From positions 1-64,000 of the forward strand of contig CAIXFN010000014.1 of NCBI GenBank assembly GCA_903918755.1: a stretch of 64,000 bases of DNA, in the 5' to 3' direction. The notes under the pieces were generated by a model that saw nothing but the letters and a program-made list of their open reading frames with translations, was not told the DNA's origin and did no database searches. Source of the DNA: an uncultured Pedosphaera sp. (lineage in GTDB: Bacteria > Verrucomicrobiota > Verrucomicrobiia > Limisphaerales > Pedosphaeraceae). Positions 18,851-28,317 of the stretch are shown piece after piece. Numbering within the stretch: position 1 is the stretch's first letter; each line of letters opens with the position of its first letter. The position numbers and the translations under genes are program-made.

Positions 18851-19663
18851 TTACATGTAACCGTCGCGGCGGAGCTTCTCGAAGGCGTCTTCGCTCTCCT
18901 TATCCTGGGCGCGGCCGGAGCGCTCGGAGGTTTTGGTGCCACGCAATTCCGTGATAATTTCCGGCACCGTCCTGGCTTGGGATTTAATGGGAAAGGTGCA
19001 GGGAGCACAACCAAGGCTGCGATAGCGCTCGCCTTTTTCATTCGCAAAATACAGCGGAATCACGGGGATGTTTTCGCGGTGGATGTATTCCCAAATATTG
19101 AGTTCCGTCCAGTGCAGGAGGGGATGGATGCGGATGTGGGTACCCTTTTCATAGTCTGTCTTGAATTGGTCCCACAACTCCGGCGGTTGGTCCGCCACAT
19201 TCCACTCCATGTTCTTGTCCCGCGGGCTGAAATAACGTTCCTTGGCCCGCGTCGGTTCCTCGTCCCGACGCACTCCGACGATGACCCCGGTGAAGTGATG
19301 TTCATCCAGCACCTGCTTCAGGCCGTCTTTTTTAAGGGTTCCACAGCATTCCACGCGCGTGGCCTTGCCATTGGGATAAGTGACACCACTCGCGAGTACC
19401 GGCGCATTTTTGCCCACAACCAGTTGCAAATTCCACTCTTTGACCAAACGGTCGCGATACTCAATCATGGAGGCGATCTTGTAAGTGGTATCCACATGCA
19501 CCAGCGGGAAAGGCACATGACCGAGAAAAGCTTTGCGTGCCAGCCACAGTAGGACGGTGGAATCCTTGCCGATGCTCCAGAGCATCGCGAGGTTTTCAAA
19601 TTTGTTAAAGGCTTCCCGCAGGATGTAGATGCTCTGGTTTTCCAGTTTTGATAGGTAGTCCAT
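18851..19663 (-). CDS. cysD: Sulfate adenylyltransferase subunit 2 (CysD)
   Basis: This 270-residue PP-loop ATP sulfurylase subunit begins [19 protein letters not shown] and contains the modified PP-loop [17 protein letters not shown] and the downstream [14 protein letters not shown] and [11 protein letters not shown] segments. It makes APS from ATP and sulfate together with CysN. It lies 39 bases downstream of cysH and 32 bases upstream of cysNC on the same strand. Length matches the family, and it ends with the expected basic [20 protein letters not shown] tail. Confidence 0.96.
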   Translation of the reverse strand: MDYLSKLENQSIYILREAFNKFENLAMLWSIGKDSTVLLWLARKAFLGHVPFPLVHVDTTYKIASMIEYRDRLVKEWNLQLVVGKNAPVLASGVTYPNGKATRVECCGTLKKDGLKQVLDEHHFTGVIVGVRRDEEPTRAKERYFSPRDKNMEWNVADQPPELWDQFKTDYEKGTHIRIHPLLHWTELNIWEYIHRENIPVIPLYFANEKGERYRSLGCAPCTFPIKSQARTVPEIITELRGTKTSERSGRAQDKESEDAFEKLRRDGYM

Positions 19664-19702
19664 GCTGCTATTTAAGTTGCTTCAAATCGGTTTTCGGCCG
19701 GT

Positions 19703-20488
19703 TCAAATTTCGAAATTGGTCTTTTTGGACATGAAGGTATGAATGCCGCATTCCACCTTGCTGAAGCCGGTCCAACGCCCCGCCCGCTCGTTATCGCCGA
19801 CGGCGGTACGGTGGGTGCAGGGTTGGCAGCCGATGGAGCGATAACCCTGGTCATGCAGGGGATTATAAGGAATTCCATGCTGGCGGATATAATCCCAGAT
19901 GGCGGTGCGGGTCCAATTGGCCATCGGGTTCAATTTGACAATATCCCGGGAAACGGGGTGTCCCTCCAGAGTGTAAAGTTCAATGATCCCGACATTTGCC
20001 CGGGTGCTGGATTGTTCACGTCGGAGGCCGGTGATCCAGGCGTCCAAATCCGCCAGGCGGCGTTGGAGCGGCATGACCTTGCGTACCGTGCAACAAAGAT
20101 CCGGGTCCCTCAACCAAAGATCCGGGCCCATGGCTTCGGTCTGTTCCGCGACGGTGAGGTCAGGCAGCAAGGCTTCGATCTTTATGCATAGAAACTCCTC
20201 CAACCGCTGCTTCACTGCCAGGGTTTCCGGAAACAACAAGCCGGTATCCAGAGTGAAGGTGGGAAAAGGCAGCCCCGCCTCGCGGGCGAGATGCAGCATC
20301 ACGAGTCCGGCGCCTTGAAAGCTTGTGCCAATGGCTGCCCGGTTGCCGAAATAGTTCCATGCCCAAGTCAGGATTTCGGTCGTGGATTGGCTTTGAAAAC
20401 GCTGGTCCAATTCTGCGACCTCGGCCGGGGTCAGGGGCGGTAGTCCGATGCCGGATAGTTCCGGCGCGTTGATGGATTCGGTGCTCAA
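19703..20488 (-). CDS. cysH: Assimilatory adenylylsulfate (APS) reductase, CysH family
   Basis: The start is uncertain. I choose TTG at 20488 (261 residues), 5 bases after the cysI stop; another TTG at 20563 would overlap cysI by 70 bases. A PP-loop-like SFQGAGLVMLHLA replaces the usual SGGKDS region, as in this family. Four cysteines, DLCCTVRKV and GCQPCTHR, are the CC...CxxC signature that binds a [4Fe-4S] cluster and marks APS rather than PAPS reductases. The catalytic cysteine is in KVECGIHTF near the C-terminus. It reduces APS to sulfite for the CysI step. Confidence 0.9.
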   Translation of the reverse strand: MSTESINAPELSGIGLPPLTPAEVAELDQRFQSQSTTEILTWAWNYFGNRAAIGTSFQGAGLVMLHLAREAGLPFPTFTLDTGLLFPETLAVKQRLEEFLCIKIEALLPDLTVAEQTEAMGPDLWLRDPDLCCTVRKVMPLQRRLADLDAWITGLRREQSSTRANVGIIELYTLEGHPVSRDIVKLNPMANWTRTAIWDYIRQHGIPYNPLHDQGYRSIGCQPCTHRTAVGDNERAGRWTGFSKVECGIHTFMSKKTNFEI

Positions 20489-20493
20489 TGAGG

Positions 20494-22203
20494 TCAGGCG
20501 GGATTTGCGGCAGGGGCGACGGAATGCGATGCCTCCAATTCCGGCAAAACGACTCGATTGCAAAAATCCCCGAAGCGTTCAGCGCTGGTGCGTTCTTTGG
20601 CAAAGCGTGTGAACAAGGTGCGCAACTCGGCGTCGATGTCCTCCAGTTTGACACTCTCTTTGTAGAGGCGGTTCAGCCGGGTGCTGGATTGATTGCCACC
20701 CAGATACAACTGATATTTGTTGGGGGCGCGACCGACAAAGCCGATTTCGGACATCATGGATCGGGCGCAGCCATTGGGGCAGCCCGTGATGCGGACGATG
20801 ATTTCCTCATCCGGGATCCCGGCTGCGGCCAATTCCTGCTCGACCCGGTTCAAAATATCCGGCAGTGCCCGCTCCGATTCCGCGAGCCCCAAGCCGCAGG
20901 TCGGCATCGAAGGGCAGGCCATGGAGGTTTGGCGAATGAGGGAGGCTTGATGGTTCAGGGTGATCCCATTTTCCGCCAGGATCGCGTTAATACCTTCGCG
21001 GGCACTGGAGGGGACATTGATCAGCAGAAGATTCTGCGAGGGGGTGAGCCGGATTTCCAGGCGATATTCGGTGGTGATCTGCCGTAATGCAGATTTGAGC
21101 CGGATGGTTTCCGTGTCTTTGACGCGGCCGGCTTCCACGTACAAGCCAAGGAAGTGGCGGCCATCGGCCTGCTGATGCCAGCCAAAGAGGTCGCCTTGGC
21201 GCGTGAACTCAAAAGGCCGGGCTGGTTCCAAGTCAAAACCAAGCCGTTCGCGCAATTCCCCACGGAACCAGGCGACTCCTTTTTCCTCCAAAACGTATTT
21301 GAGCCGGGCGTGTTTGCGGTTCGTTCGATCACCAAAATCCCGGTGGACGGTCAGCACCGCCTGCGCAACCTTGATCAGATGTTTGGGCGGCAGGAAGCCG
21401 ATAACGTCAGCAAGCCGAGGGTAGGTTTGGATGTTCCCGTGGCTCATCCCCAAGCCGCCACCGACGAGCAAATTGTAGCCAAGCAATTCTCCCCTCTCGA
21501 TAATCGCGACAAATCCCAAGCAGTTGGTAAAAACATCGACATCATTCAGGGGAGGGATGGCAAAAGCCGCCTTAAATTTGCGCGGAAGATAAACTTTTCC
21601 GTAAAGCGGGTCGACGAAGTCTTTGGCAGCCGCATCGTCCAGATTGAGAGTTTGACCTTCCACCCAAATTTGATGGTAAGCCGGCGTCTGCGGAAGCAGC
21701 GCGTCCGAAACCCGTCGGGCATCAGCTTGAACGTGTTCGACAACTGAGTCCATCGCCGGAGTGGGCGGGGCCATGACATTGCGGTTGACATCGCCACAAG
21801 CCGCGAGGGTCGTGGCCAAAGCTTCGTTGATGCCCTTCATCAGCGGGCCGAGGCCGGATTTGACCACGCCGTGAAATTGAAAGCCTTGCCGGGAGGTGAT
21901 CCGTAGCGTGTTGTTGCCGTAGGTGGAGGCCAGTTGGTCAAATACCAGATAATGGTCGGGAGACACCACTCCGCCGGGTAAACGTCCCCGGACCATGAAG
22001 ATGTATTCCTTGGCGACTTTGCGTTTGTCGCGGTCATCCTGCTGGTAAATCCCGTGAAATTTCAGAAATTCGTAGTCGTCATCCGAAAATCGGTCAAGCG
22101 CCGGGTTGGTCAGTGTCTGGGCAATAGTACCCGCTAGCGTGGGTGACGCTTGCTTCAGACCCTCGTTGCGGGTCAATTTGGCCGGAGCAGCAGATTCAAT
22201 CAT
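20494..22203 (-). CDS. cysI: Sulfite reductase hemoprotein (CysI-like)
   Basis: This 569-residue siroheme enzyme is the first gene of the cys operon. It has the duplicated nitrite/sulfite reductase fold with RITSRQGFQFHG and the cluster ligands ACPSMPTCGLGLAESER and GCPNGCARSMMSEIG (Cys-x5-Cys and Cys-x3-Cys). It reduces sulfite to sulfide with six electrons. The long N-terminal half with PLYGKVYLPRKFK supports sulfite over nitrite use. No CysJ flavoprotein gene is nearby, so electrons may come from elsewhere or from ferredoxin. The stop codon nearly abuts the cysH start. Confidence 0.95.
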   Translation of the reverse strand: MIESAAPAKLTRNEGLKQASPTLAGTIAQTLTNPALDRFSDDDYEFLKFHGIYQQDDRDKRKVAKEYIFMVRGRLPGGVVSPDHYLVFDQLASTYGNNTLRITSRQGFQFHGVVKSGLGPLMKGINEALATTLAACGDVNRNVMAPPTPAMDSVVEHVQADARRVSDALLPQTPAYHQIWVEGQTLNLDDAAAKDFVDPLYGKVYLPRKFKAAFAIPPLNDVDVFTNCLGFVAIIERGELLGYNLLVGGGLGMSHGNIQTYPRLADVIGFLPPKHLIKVAQAVLTVHRDFGDRTNRKHARLKYVLEEKGVAWFRGELRERLGFDLEPARPFEFTRQGDLFGWHQQADGRHFLGLYVEAGRVKDTETIRLKSALRQITTEYRLEIRLTPSQNLLLINVPSSAREGINAILAENGITLNHQASLIRQTSMACPSMPTCGLGLAESERALPDILNRVEQELAAAGIPDEEIIVRITGCPNGCARSMMSEIGFVGRAPNKYQLYLGGNQSSTRLNRLYKESVKLEDIDAELRTLFTRFAKERTSAERFGDFCNRVVLPELEASHSVAPAANPA

Positions 22204-22212
22204 AAGCGTTTA

Positions 22213-22224
22213 ACTAATATTAGT
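22213..22224 (-). promoter_or_regulatory. Palindromic operator candidate of the cys operon
   Basis: ACTAATATTAGT is a perfect 12-bp palindrome lying just downstream of the -10 box and overlapping the expected transcription start, 10 bases before the cysI ATG. A second palindrome, AACGCGTT (22232-22239), lies in the -10/spacer region. This placement fits a sulfur- or iron-sulfur-responsive repressor. Confidence 0.5.
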
Positions 22225-22226
22225 AG

Positions 22227-22254
22227 AGATTAACGCGTTTTAGCGACTTGTCAA
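22227..22254 (-). promoter_or_regulatory. Sigma-70-type promoter of the cys operon
   Basis: On the minus strand a consensus TTGACA (22254-22249) is followed after 16 bases by TAATCT (22232-22227). The leader to the cysI ATG would be under 20 bases. Confidence 0.6.
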
Positions 22255-22384
22255 AACGAATTTGTGCGGTAGTCGGGCGACAAAACGCCCCGGACCGCCG
22301 CGTGGCGGGCAATTCCGCTTGCGCTTTAAGCCCTCCTGCCTAAACTAGAAGTACAGAACAGTCCACGTCAAATCAAACGTTAGC

Positions 22385-23593
22385 ATGGATCAGCGGAAGC
22401 TCTATTATTTCGACAATAACGCCACAACGCGGGTTGCCCCGGAAGTGGTCGAGGCGATGTTGCCATTTTTGACCGAATCCTGGGGGAATCCGTCGAGCGC
22501 GTATGGTTTCGGCCGCGGGGTGGGGCGCCACCTCGATCGGGCACGGGCTCAAGTCGCAGCTTTGCTCAATGCCGAACCGCGGGAGATCACCTTTACGAGT
22601 TGTGGCACCGAGAGCAACAACACGGCCATCCACTCCGCCCTGGTGACGCAGCCAGGAAAGCGGCACATCCTGACGACGGCGGTGGAGCATTCCGCGACGC
22701 TGAAATTCTCCCAACATCTGCAAAAGCGCGGGTATGACGTGACGTTCCTGCCGGTGGAATCCGACGGAACGCTGGATATACACCTGCTTGAAAAGTCGAT
22801 CCGACCGGATACCGCCATCGTTTCGCTCATGTGGGCGAACAACGAAACCGGGGTACTTTTTCCCCTGGAAGAAGTGGCGGCCATCTGCCGGAGCCGCGGT
22901 GTGCTGGTCCATACGGACGCGGTGCAAACACCCGGAAAACTCAAACTGGATGTGCGGGAACTTGGGGTGGATTTTCTTTCGCTTTCCGCGCATAAGCTGC
23001 ATGCCCCCAAGGGGATTGGAGTGCTCTTTGTGAAGCGACGAACGAAATTCCAGCCTTACGTGGTGGGAGGGGGGCAGGAATTGGGGCGCCGTGGGGGCAC
23101 GGAAAACGTCCCGTATATTGTGGGATTCGGTTGCGCCGCGGAGATGGCCCAAGGGCATTGGGAGGAGGAAAACACCCGGGTGCGGGCGTTGCGGGATCGG
23201 CTCGAAAAGGCCATCCTCAAAACCATCCCAGGCACCGTGCGCAACGGCAGCCGGGACACACGCCTTCCCAATACGAGCAATCTCGCTTTTGAAGGGGTGG
23301 AAGCGGAGGGGGTTTTGATGTTGCTAGACCAGTTGGGGATTTGCGTTTCCAGTGGTTCCGCCTGCACGACCGGGTCTCTGGATCCTTCGCATGTCCTCAC
23401 GGCAATGGGGCTCACGCCGGCGCGCGCCCGGAGTTCAATTCGATTGAGCCTCGGCCGGTACACGACCACGGAAGAGGTTGATTACGTGCTCAAGCATTTG
23501 CCCGGAGTGATCGCCAAGCTACGCGCGGCCTCACCGCTTAAATTGGAGGTTCCTGCCCGGGCCGTGCAGCCTGCCGTTCCGTCCCTCCGCTGA
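22385..23593 (+). CDS. Cysteine desulfurase (NifS/IscS type)
   Basis: The 402-residue PLP enzyme begins MDQRKLYYFDNNATTRVAP and contains the pyridoxal lysine in SLSAHKLHAPKG, the TAVEHSATL and ANNETGVLFP segments, and the mobile-loop cysteine in SSGSACTTGSLDPSHV with the class I spacing. It removes sulfur from cysteine for Fe-S clusters or thio-modifications. It is transcribed divergently from the cys operon across a 181-base region, linking sulfur assimilation with sulfur delivery. A weak promoter (TTGCGC, 16 bases, TAAACT at 22319-22346) lies upstream. No IscU or NifU follows. Confidence 0.94.
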   Translation: MDQRKLYYFDNNATTRVAPEVVEAMLPFLTESWGNPSSAYGFGRGVGRHLDRARAQVAALLNAEPREITFTSCGTESNNTAIHSALVTQPGKRHILTTAVEHSATLKFSQHLQKRGYDVTFLPVESDGTLDIHLLEKSIRPDTAIVSLMWANNETGVLFPLEEVAAICRSRGVLVHTDAVQTPGKLKLDVRELGVDFLSLSAHKLHAPKGIGVLFVKRRTKFQPYVVGGGQELGRRGGTENVPYIVGFGCAAEMAQGHWEEENTRVRALRDRLEKAILKTIPGTVRNGSRDTRLPNTSNLAFEGVEAEGVLMLLDQLGICVSSGSACTTGSLDPSHVLTAMGLTPARARSSIRLSLGRYTTTEEVDYVLKHLPGVIAKLRAASPLKLEVPARAVQPAVPSLR

Positions 23594-23600
23594 CCGATTG

Positions 23601-24452
23601 TCAGGTGGCGGGAACGAAGCGCTGGCCAAGGAGGGCGCCGAGGAAAAGGAGAATGAACAACGCCGCAAAATCGCGGCGGCAGTCGGCCACCGCCAGCAAA
23701 TCCACCCAGGCAATGCCAGCGAGCAGGCCGGAAACCGTGCGGCCAATATTCCGGTCGGTATGCCCGAAGGTATAGCGCAGGCAACGAATGATCCAAAGGG
23801 CGAGGACCCCGGAAAGCAACCAGGCGGTTTCGCGGAAACGATCGGCATTCGCCAGCAAGGCCAGGGCGATGGGGGCGCCCAGGAACAGGCAAGGCCAGTA
23901 ACGGAGCGCGCCCCGATTACTTTCCTTACGGGCGATATAGCTCAGGCCCACAATGTAGGCGGCGAGGGCGAAGGCACTCCAAACCGCCAGGCCAGTCAAA
24001 CCGCTGGCTCCAGCGGACGCGGCCACCAAATAAAGAAAAAAACGGCAACTCGCCATCAAAACCGGGGACAGGGTGATTGCCTTGTGAACGGCATCGTAAA
24101 CCAGAATGGCCGCAACCAGAAGCAATCCCAACAAGGCGGTGGTTCGACCCGCCGGAATAAGGGCTAATTCCCCCAAAGCCAGCAAGCCCAACCCAATCAG
24201 CCAAACCATCTTCAGGTCAATCGCGCCGGATGGCACCGGGCGCTCCCGGCGGAATTGGGAGTCAAAATCCGCATCAAAAGCATCGTTCAGGTACATTCCG
24301 CCCAAGTAAAGCAGGGTGGTGCCAAACAAAACCCCGAACAACCGGCCCACATTCTGACCTCCGCCCAGCCACCAAGCGGCCAGACAGTTCGACCAAACCG
24401 TGGGCAGGTTGGAGGTGCGACCCAAAACCAATAATGTGCGTAGCGACGGCAT
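23601..24452 (-). CDS. UbiA-family prenyltransferase
   Basis: This 283-residue polytopic protein has about eight hydrophobic helices. The first Asp-rich motif, MYLNDAFDADFDSQFRRERP, is the NDxxDxxxD diphosphate/Mg site of UbiA enzymes. The second is reduced to the YTFGHTDRNIGRTVSG region. Members transfer prenyl groups to aromatic acceptors (quinone, haem, tocopherol) or to glycerol phosphates. The acceptor cannot be told here, and no quinone or haem genes are adjacent. It ends 7 bases beyond the end of the convergent desulfurase gene. Confidence 0.88.
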   Translation of the reverse strand: MPSLRTLLVLGRTSNLPTVWSNCLAAWWLGGGQNVGRLFGVLFGTTLLYLGGMYLNDAFDADFDSQFRRERPVPSGAIDLKMVWLIGLGLLALGELALIPAGRTTALLGLLLVAAILVYDAVHKAITLSPVLMASCRFFLYLVAASAGASGLTGLAVWSAFALAAYIVGLSYIARKESNRGALRYWPCLFLGAPIALALLANADRFRETAWLLSGVLALWIIRCLRYTFGHTDRNIGRTVSGLLAGIAWVDLLAVADCRRDFAALFILLFLGALLGQRFVPAT

Positions 24453-24629
24453 GTCCCGCCAATCCTAACAGCGGGTTGGCCTGCGCGTCGAGCCTTTGAC
24501 CGTGCGCAAGCGGAGACCCTCAAGCCTCCGGCGGTCAAAAAAACCCGCGCTTGAAATAGGGCGAGTTCAAACTAAAATGAAAGCGTGTCGGTTCGTGCCG
24601 GCAAGAATTTCGCAGCGAGAACCAGAACC

Positions 24630-25340
24630 ATGGCGACAAACCACTTATCCGCGCAGTCGTTTGAGGCAATGCGCAGTCAGGCTGAAGCAGGCGACGCGGC
24701 GTCGCAATGCTACCTGGGAATTTGCTATCAGACCGGAAACGGAGTGCAACAGGATTACACCGAGGCGGTCAAATGGCTGCGGCGGGCGGCGGAACAAAAT
24801 GATAGCTCGGCGCAATGCTACCTGGGTGTTTGTTACCAAGCGGGTCTCGGCGTGCCCCAGGAGATGGGGGAAGGGGCGCGTTGGTTTCGTGAGGCGGCGG
24901 AACAGGGCGATCCCGCAGCCCAATTCAATCTGGGGGTTTGCTATGAAATGGGCCAGGGAGTGCCGCAAGATCTTGCCGAAGCGGTCAAGTGGTACCATCA
25001 GGCTGCCGAACGCGGGGAACCTCAGGCCCAATTTAACCTCGGGGTGTTTTACGAGACCGGGCAGGCGGTGCCGCAGGATTATTTCGAGGCGGCGCGATGG
25101 TATAAACTCGCCGCCGAGCAGGAAGTGGCGCCTGCCCAGTGTAATTTGGGTCTTTGTTACCAAACTGGCCACGGCGTTATCCGGAGCGATTCCGAGGCCG
25201 TGAAGTGGTTTTGCCGCGCGGCCAAGCAAGGGGACAAGACCGCCCAGCACAATTTGGGGCTGTATTATGCCAGTCTCGAAAATGCCACATCGGAATCCGA
25301 GACGGAGGCTGAAGGAGAGGGAACCGAGACCGCGGGCTGA
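24630..25340 (+). CDS. Sel1-repeat (TPR-like) protein
   Basis: Starting at ATG 24630 (MATNHLSAQSFEAM), the 236-residue protein consists of six or so 36-residue Sel1-like repeats of the form AQxNLGVCYExGQGVPQDxxEAxKWYxxAAEQG, clear from about residue 17 to 218, with an acidic tail. There is no signal peptide. Such solenoids act as adaptor or scaffold proteins; no specific partner is indicated. Confidence 0.9.
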   Translation: MATNHLSAQSFEAMRSQAEAGDAASQCYLGICYQTGNGVQQDYTEAVKWLRRAAEQNDSSAQCYLGVCYQAGLGVPQEMGEGARWFREAAEQGDPAAQFNLGVCYEMGQGVPQDLAEAVKWYHQAAERGEPQAQFNLGVFYETGQAVPQDYFEAARWYKLAAEQEVAPAQCNLGLCYQTGHGVIRSDSEAVKWFCRAAKQGDKTAQHNLGLYYASLENATSESETEAEGEGTETAG

Positions 25341-25371
25341 AGCTTTTCACTCGGGGGAATTCGCGCGCGAT

Positions 25372-26169
25372 TCAAGGCTCCGGAGTCTTGCCTTTGGAAG
25401 CTTTCAAACGGGCCAAACCAACGCCAACACGGCGGCGCAATTGACCCCGGAGTTTGGTCAGTTTTCCGGGAGGGATGGGGCGTTCAAGGATGTAACGTCG
25501 ATGGGGGAGGCTTGAGCGGGCCAAATCCTCCGGGGTGGTGTTCTTTCCGTGGACACCGGGATTTAGATCCAGACCGATTTTTTGGTACAAATGCTGCACA
25601 AATGCCGAGCAATAAAGTGCCCGGTCTTGGGCCAGCAAATTAGGGCGACCCCGCAAGCGTGGCTCACGGAGGGCTAGCAAAGTGCCCGCCAGTTCCCGAA
25701 CCGAATAGCCGGTCCGGTCCGCGACCAAATTCAGCCCCTCGCGCAACAGAAGGTTTAATTGCTCTGCAGTAAGGCCGAAGTCCAGTATGGCAAGAGTCTG
25801 ATAAAATCCCTCGTCGTAGTACTTTTCGAGGCGATTTTCCTGCACACCTAAGTGGACGTGCTTGCGATGGAATTGCAGGTCCGATTCCAGCACCCATTGA
25901 AAGCCGTCCACACGGTAGCCTTGAACGATAAAGGCATGAGACCAAGAGCCCCATCGTCCGGCCGGATCAAGATGGCGTTCGGCGCGCTTAATGGCGCGGT
26001 CAATCAGCGTTTCCCCAGCCGACAAGCCGATGCAGCCGGGAAGCGAGTATTTTTCAAGAAACTCGCGATTGGATATTCCGGTGATAATTGCAGTGGTCCC
26101 GGAGCGGAGGTCAGGGACGGGTTCCGATGATCCTACGACGCGAGGTTGCGGCGGTTTATCGGCTGGCAT
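25372..26169 (-). CDS. Putative papain-like (YiiX/NlpC-P60 type) cysteine hydrolase
   Basis: The 265-residue soluble protein carries a histidine motif first (GSWSHAFIVQGYRVDG, about residue 75-90) and a cysteine motif later (ALYCSAFVQHLYQKIG, about 185-200). This is the order seen in permuted NlpC/P60-like enzymes such as YiiX, which cleave amide bonds in peptides, lipids or cell-wall pieces. No signal peptide is evident. The basic C-terminus (about 225-265) is not conserved in my memory of the family. The assignment rests on motif order and context residues only. Confidence 0.6.
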   Translation of the reverse strand: MPADKPPQPRVVGSSEPVPDLRSGTTAIITGISNREFLEKYSLPGCIGLSAGETLIDRAIKRAERHLDPAGRWGSWSHAFIVQGYRVDGFQWVLESDLQFHRKHVHLGVQENRLEKYYDEGFYQTLAILDFGLTAEQLNLLLREGLNLVADRTGYSVRELAGTLLALREPRLRGRPNLLAQDRALYCSAFVQHLYQKIGLDLNPGVHGKNTTPEDLARSSLPHRRYILERPIPPGKLTKLRGQLRRRVGVGLARLKASKGKTPEP

Positions 26170-26422
26170 AGTTTGGGGCTAAGCCTACCGTGGCCGCCAA
26201 GAAATGCTAGTTTTTTGCGTGTCTCCTCGAAGCGGGCAGCCCTGATCCGGGGCGGTGGAAGGGGAAAGGAAATAACCAAGGAGGCAAAATCAGATGGGCT
26301 GATGGGCAGCAAAACAGAAGATCACAGGTGAGCAAATGTTGTGTGCCGCGAAACGCACAGTTGACCCGCACAGTGGGGTGCGATAATCTGCACCAATCAG
26401 ACCGGTCCAACAAACGCACAAC

Positions 26423-27298
26423 ATGTGTAGTATTATGCAAATGAAATTGAAGAACCAGACCCCGGCGGGGCGGCGAGGGTTCACGCTCATCGAATTGCTC
26501 GTGGTCATTGCCATCATCGCGATTTTGGCTGCGATGCTGCTTCCCGTGCTGGCCAAGGCCAAGGAAAAGGCCAACCAAACGTATTGCATGAACAATACGA
26601 AACAGTTGATGCTTGCCATGCGCCTCTACGCCGATGACAACACCGATCTCCTGCCTCCAAATGTTGATAACGGCGGCATCCGCGGGCAGTGGGTCAGCGG
26701 TGACATGACCAACCCCAACGATGCGACGAACACGACGTTGTTGGCGGATCCGAAGCAAGCCCTGCTGGCGCCATATTACGGCAAGAATGTCGGGATCTAC
26801 AAATGCCCGTCGGACAAAAGTTCGGTCACGATCGCAGGGATCAAGGTTCCGCGGGTGCGCAGCATTTCGATGAGCCAGGCGGTGGGGACGAAGAACGATT
26901 CGCAGCAGGCGGTGGATGGCCCTTGGTTGGATGGCGCACACGGCCATTATTTGAATGAAACCTGGTACACCTATGGCAAGATGAGCCAGATCAAGTTTCC
27001 CTCCCCTTCCGGCCTCTGGGTGCTGACCGATGAAGATGAATTGAGCATCAACGATGCCGGGCTTGCGGTGCAAATGGTTTCCCGGGCTTGGATTGATTAT
27101 TTTGCCACCCACCACAATTTTGGCGTGGGTATTGCCTTTGCCGATGGTCACTCGGAGATTCACAAATGGCTCGACGGCTCGACCAAGTGCCCCAGTAATG
27201 TCGGTCAGACAACGGCGAAAACCCGCATTGATATCAACTGGGCTCAATTCCGGACTTCAGCCAATATCAAAAATCCTTTCGCGGCACTGCCGCCGTGA
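26423..27298 (+). CDS. Pseudopilin-like secreted protein (prepilin leader, H-X9-DG type)
   Basis: The 291-residue protein has a prepilin-type N-terminus, [20 protein letters not shown], cleaved before Phe by a prepilin peptidase. A C-terminal [20 protein letters not shown] motif is of the H-X9-DG type found in many planctomycete/verrucomicrobial copies. In-frame ATGs at 26423, 26435 and 26441 are all possible starts; the last gives the shortest leader. Such proteins are numerous in this phylum, and their exact roles (surface or secretion-associated) are unknown. It is followed by a strong terminator. Confidence 0.9.
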   Translation: MCSIMQMKLKNQTPAGRRGFTLIELLVVIAIIAILAAMLLPVLAKAKEKANQTYCMNNTKQLMLAMRLYADDNTDLLPPNVDNGGIRGQWVSGDMTNPNDATNTTLLADPKQALLAPYYGKNVGIYKCPSDKSSVTIAGIKVPRVRSISMSQAVGTKNDSQQAVDGPWLDGAHGHYLNETWYTYGKMSQIKFPSPSGLWVLTDEDELSINDAGLAVQMVSRAWIDYFATHHNFGVGIAFADGHSEIHKWLDGSTKCPSNVGQTTAKTRIDINWAQFRTSANIKNPFAALPP

Positions 27299-27357
27299 GT
27301 CGGTTCATTGGGTGCCTGATGGTTTTTGGCGGGGCGCTCGATTTAGTATTTCGCAAT

Positions 27358-27389
27358 AAAGGAGAGGCTACCCGCCTCTCCTTTTTTTT
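27358..27389 (+). terminator. Intrinsic terminator
   Basis: GGAGAGGC and GCCTCTCC arms with a TACCC loop are followed by T8. It closes the pseudopilin gene. Confidence 0.9.
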
Positions 27390-27440
27390 CGGGCCGTCAA
27401 AATCTTGCCAGAAAGGCGGGTGGCGACTAGTGTGCCGAAG

Positions 27441-28274
27441 ATGAAGAGAATTATCTGCAACTGGAACACGCTCGTGCTTTGGGTGGTTCTGGGGGTACTG
27501 ACAGGGGAAGGCGTGGCGCGGGGCGACACGCCTTTGACGGCGGATGAAATCATTCGTCGCACGGTGGAACGGTCGGAAACCGCGGAGGAACGGGAGGCTG
27601 CCAGCAATTACCAATTTCGCAAGCGAACCGTGACGGAGGAATTGGACAGCAAAGGCCGCATCACCACGCGCAAAGAAAAGTTGTACGATGTGCTGGTCCA
27701 GGCGGGGCAGTCCAAGGAAAAGTTGGTGGAGGTGAATGGCAAGGCGCTTCCCCCACGCGAGTTGAAGAAGCAGGCGGATCATGATGCGGCGGAGCGGGCC
27801 AAGTATTCCAAAGAGAAACCGGCGAGGAAGCACAAGGGACAGCCAAAAGAAAAGCTGGCGACGGAGGAATTGACCGCGCGCTACCATTTCACTCGGCTGG
27901 CGGATGAGACCGTGAATGGCCGGGTGACCTTGGTGCTGGCATTTGAACCGAAGAGCGGCAAGCTTCCCGAGCATGAACTGACGGACCGTTTTCTCAACCA
28001 GATGGAGGGGAAAGTCTGGATTGATGCCGAAGAGTTTGAGTTGGCGCGTGCGGACATTCATTTGCGCGCGGAGATCACGCTTTGGGGCGGAGTTTTGGGC
28101 AAGTTGCGGCGCTGCGAGTTCTCCTTTTCCCAAGTTCGGGAAGCGGATGGGATCTGGGTGGAAGCGGCGTCCAAGGGCATTTTCGAGGGGCGAAAATTGC
28201 TGGATAGTATGACCATCAAGTCAACGACCGAGGTTTCCGATTTTCGGCCGCTCAGTGCCACTCCGGAGCCTTGA
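27441..28274 (+). CDS. Exported protein resembling outer-membrane lipoprotein-sorting (LolA-like) family
   Basis: The ATG at 27441 (MKRIICNWNTL) starts a 277-residue protein with a signal peptide ending near ARGD. The mature part has a basic, coiled stretch (about 95-145) and a beta-rich C-terminal half with GKVWIDAEEFELARADIHL and IKSTTEVSDFRPL. This pattern is seen in LolA/LolB-like half-barrel proteins that carry lipids across the periplasm. No lipobox cysteine is present. The family call is tentative. Confidence 0.65.
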   Translation: MKRIICNWNTLVLWVVLGVLTGEGVARGDTPLTADEIIRRTVERSETAEEREAASNYQFRKRTVTEELDSKGRITTRKEKLYDVLVQAGQSKEKLVEVNGKALPPRELKKQADHDAAERAKYSKEKPARKHKGQPKEKLATEELTARYHFTRLADETVNGRVTLVLAFEPKSGKLPEHELTDRFLNQMEGKVWIDAEEFELARADIHLRAEITLWGGVLGKLRRCEFSFSQVREADGIWVEAASKGIFEGRKLLDSMTIKSTTEVSDFRPLSATPEP

Positions 28275-28317
28275 ATCATTGACACCCCCCGGCAATGGGG
28301 GTCATCTTTGCCCCGCA

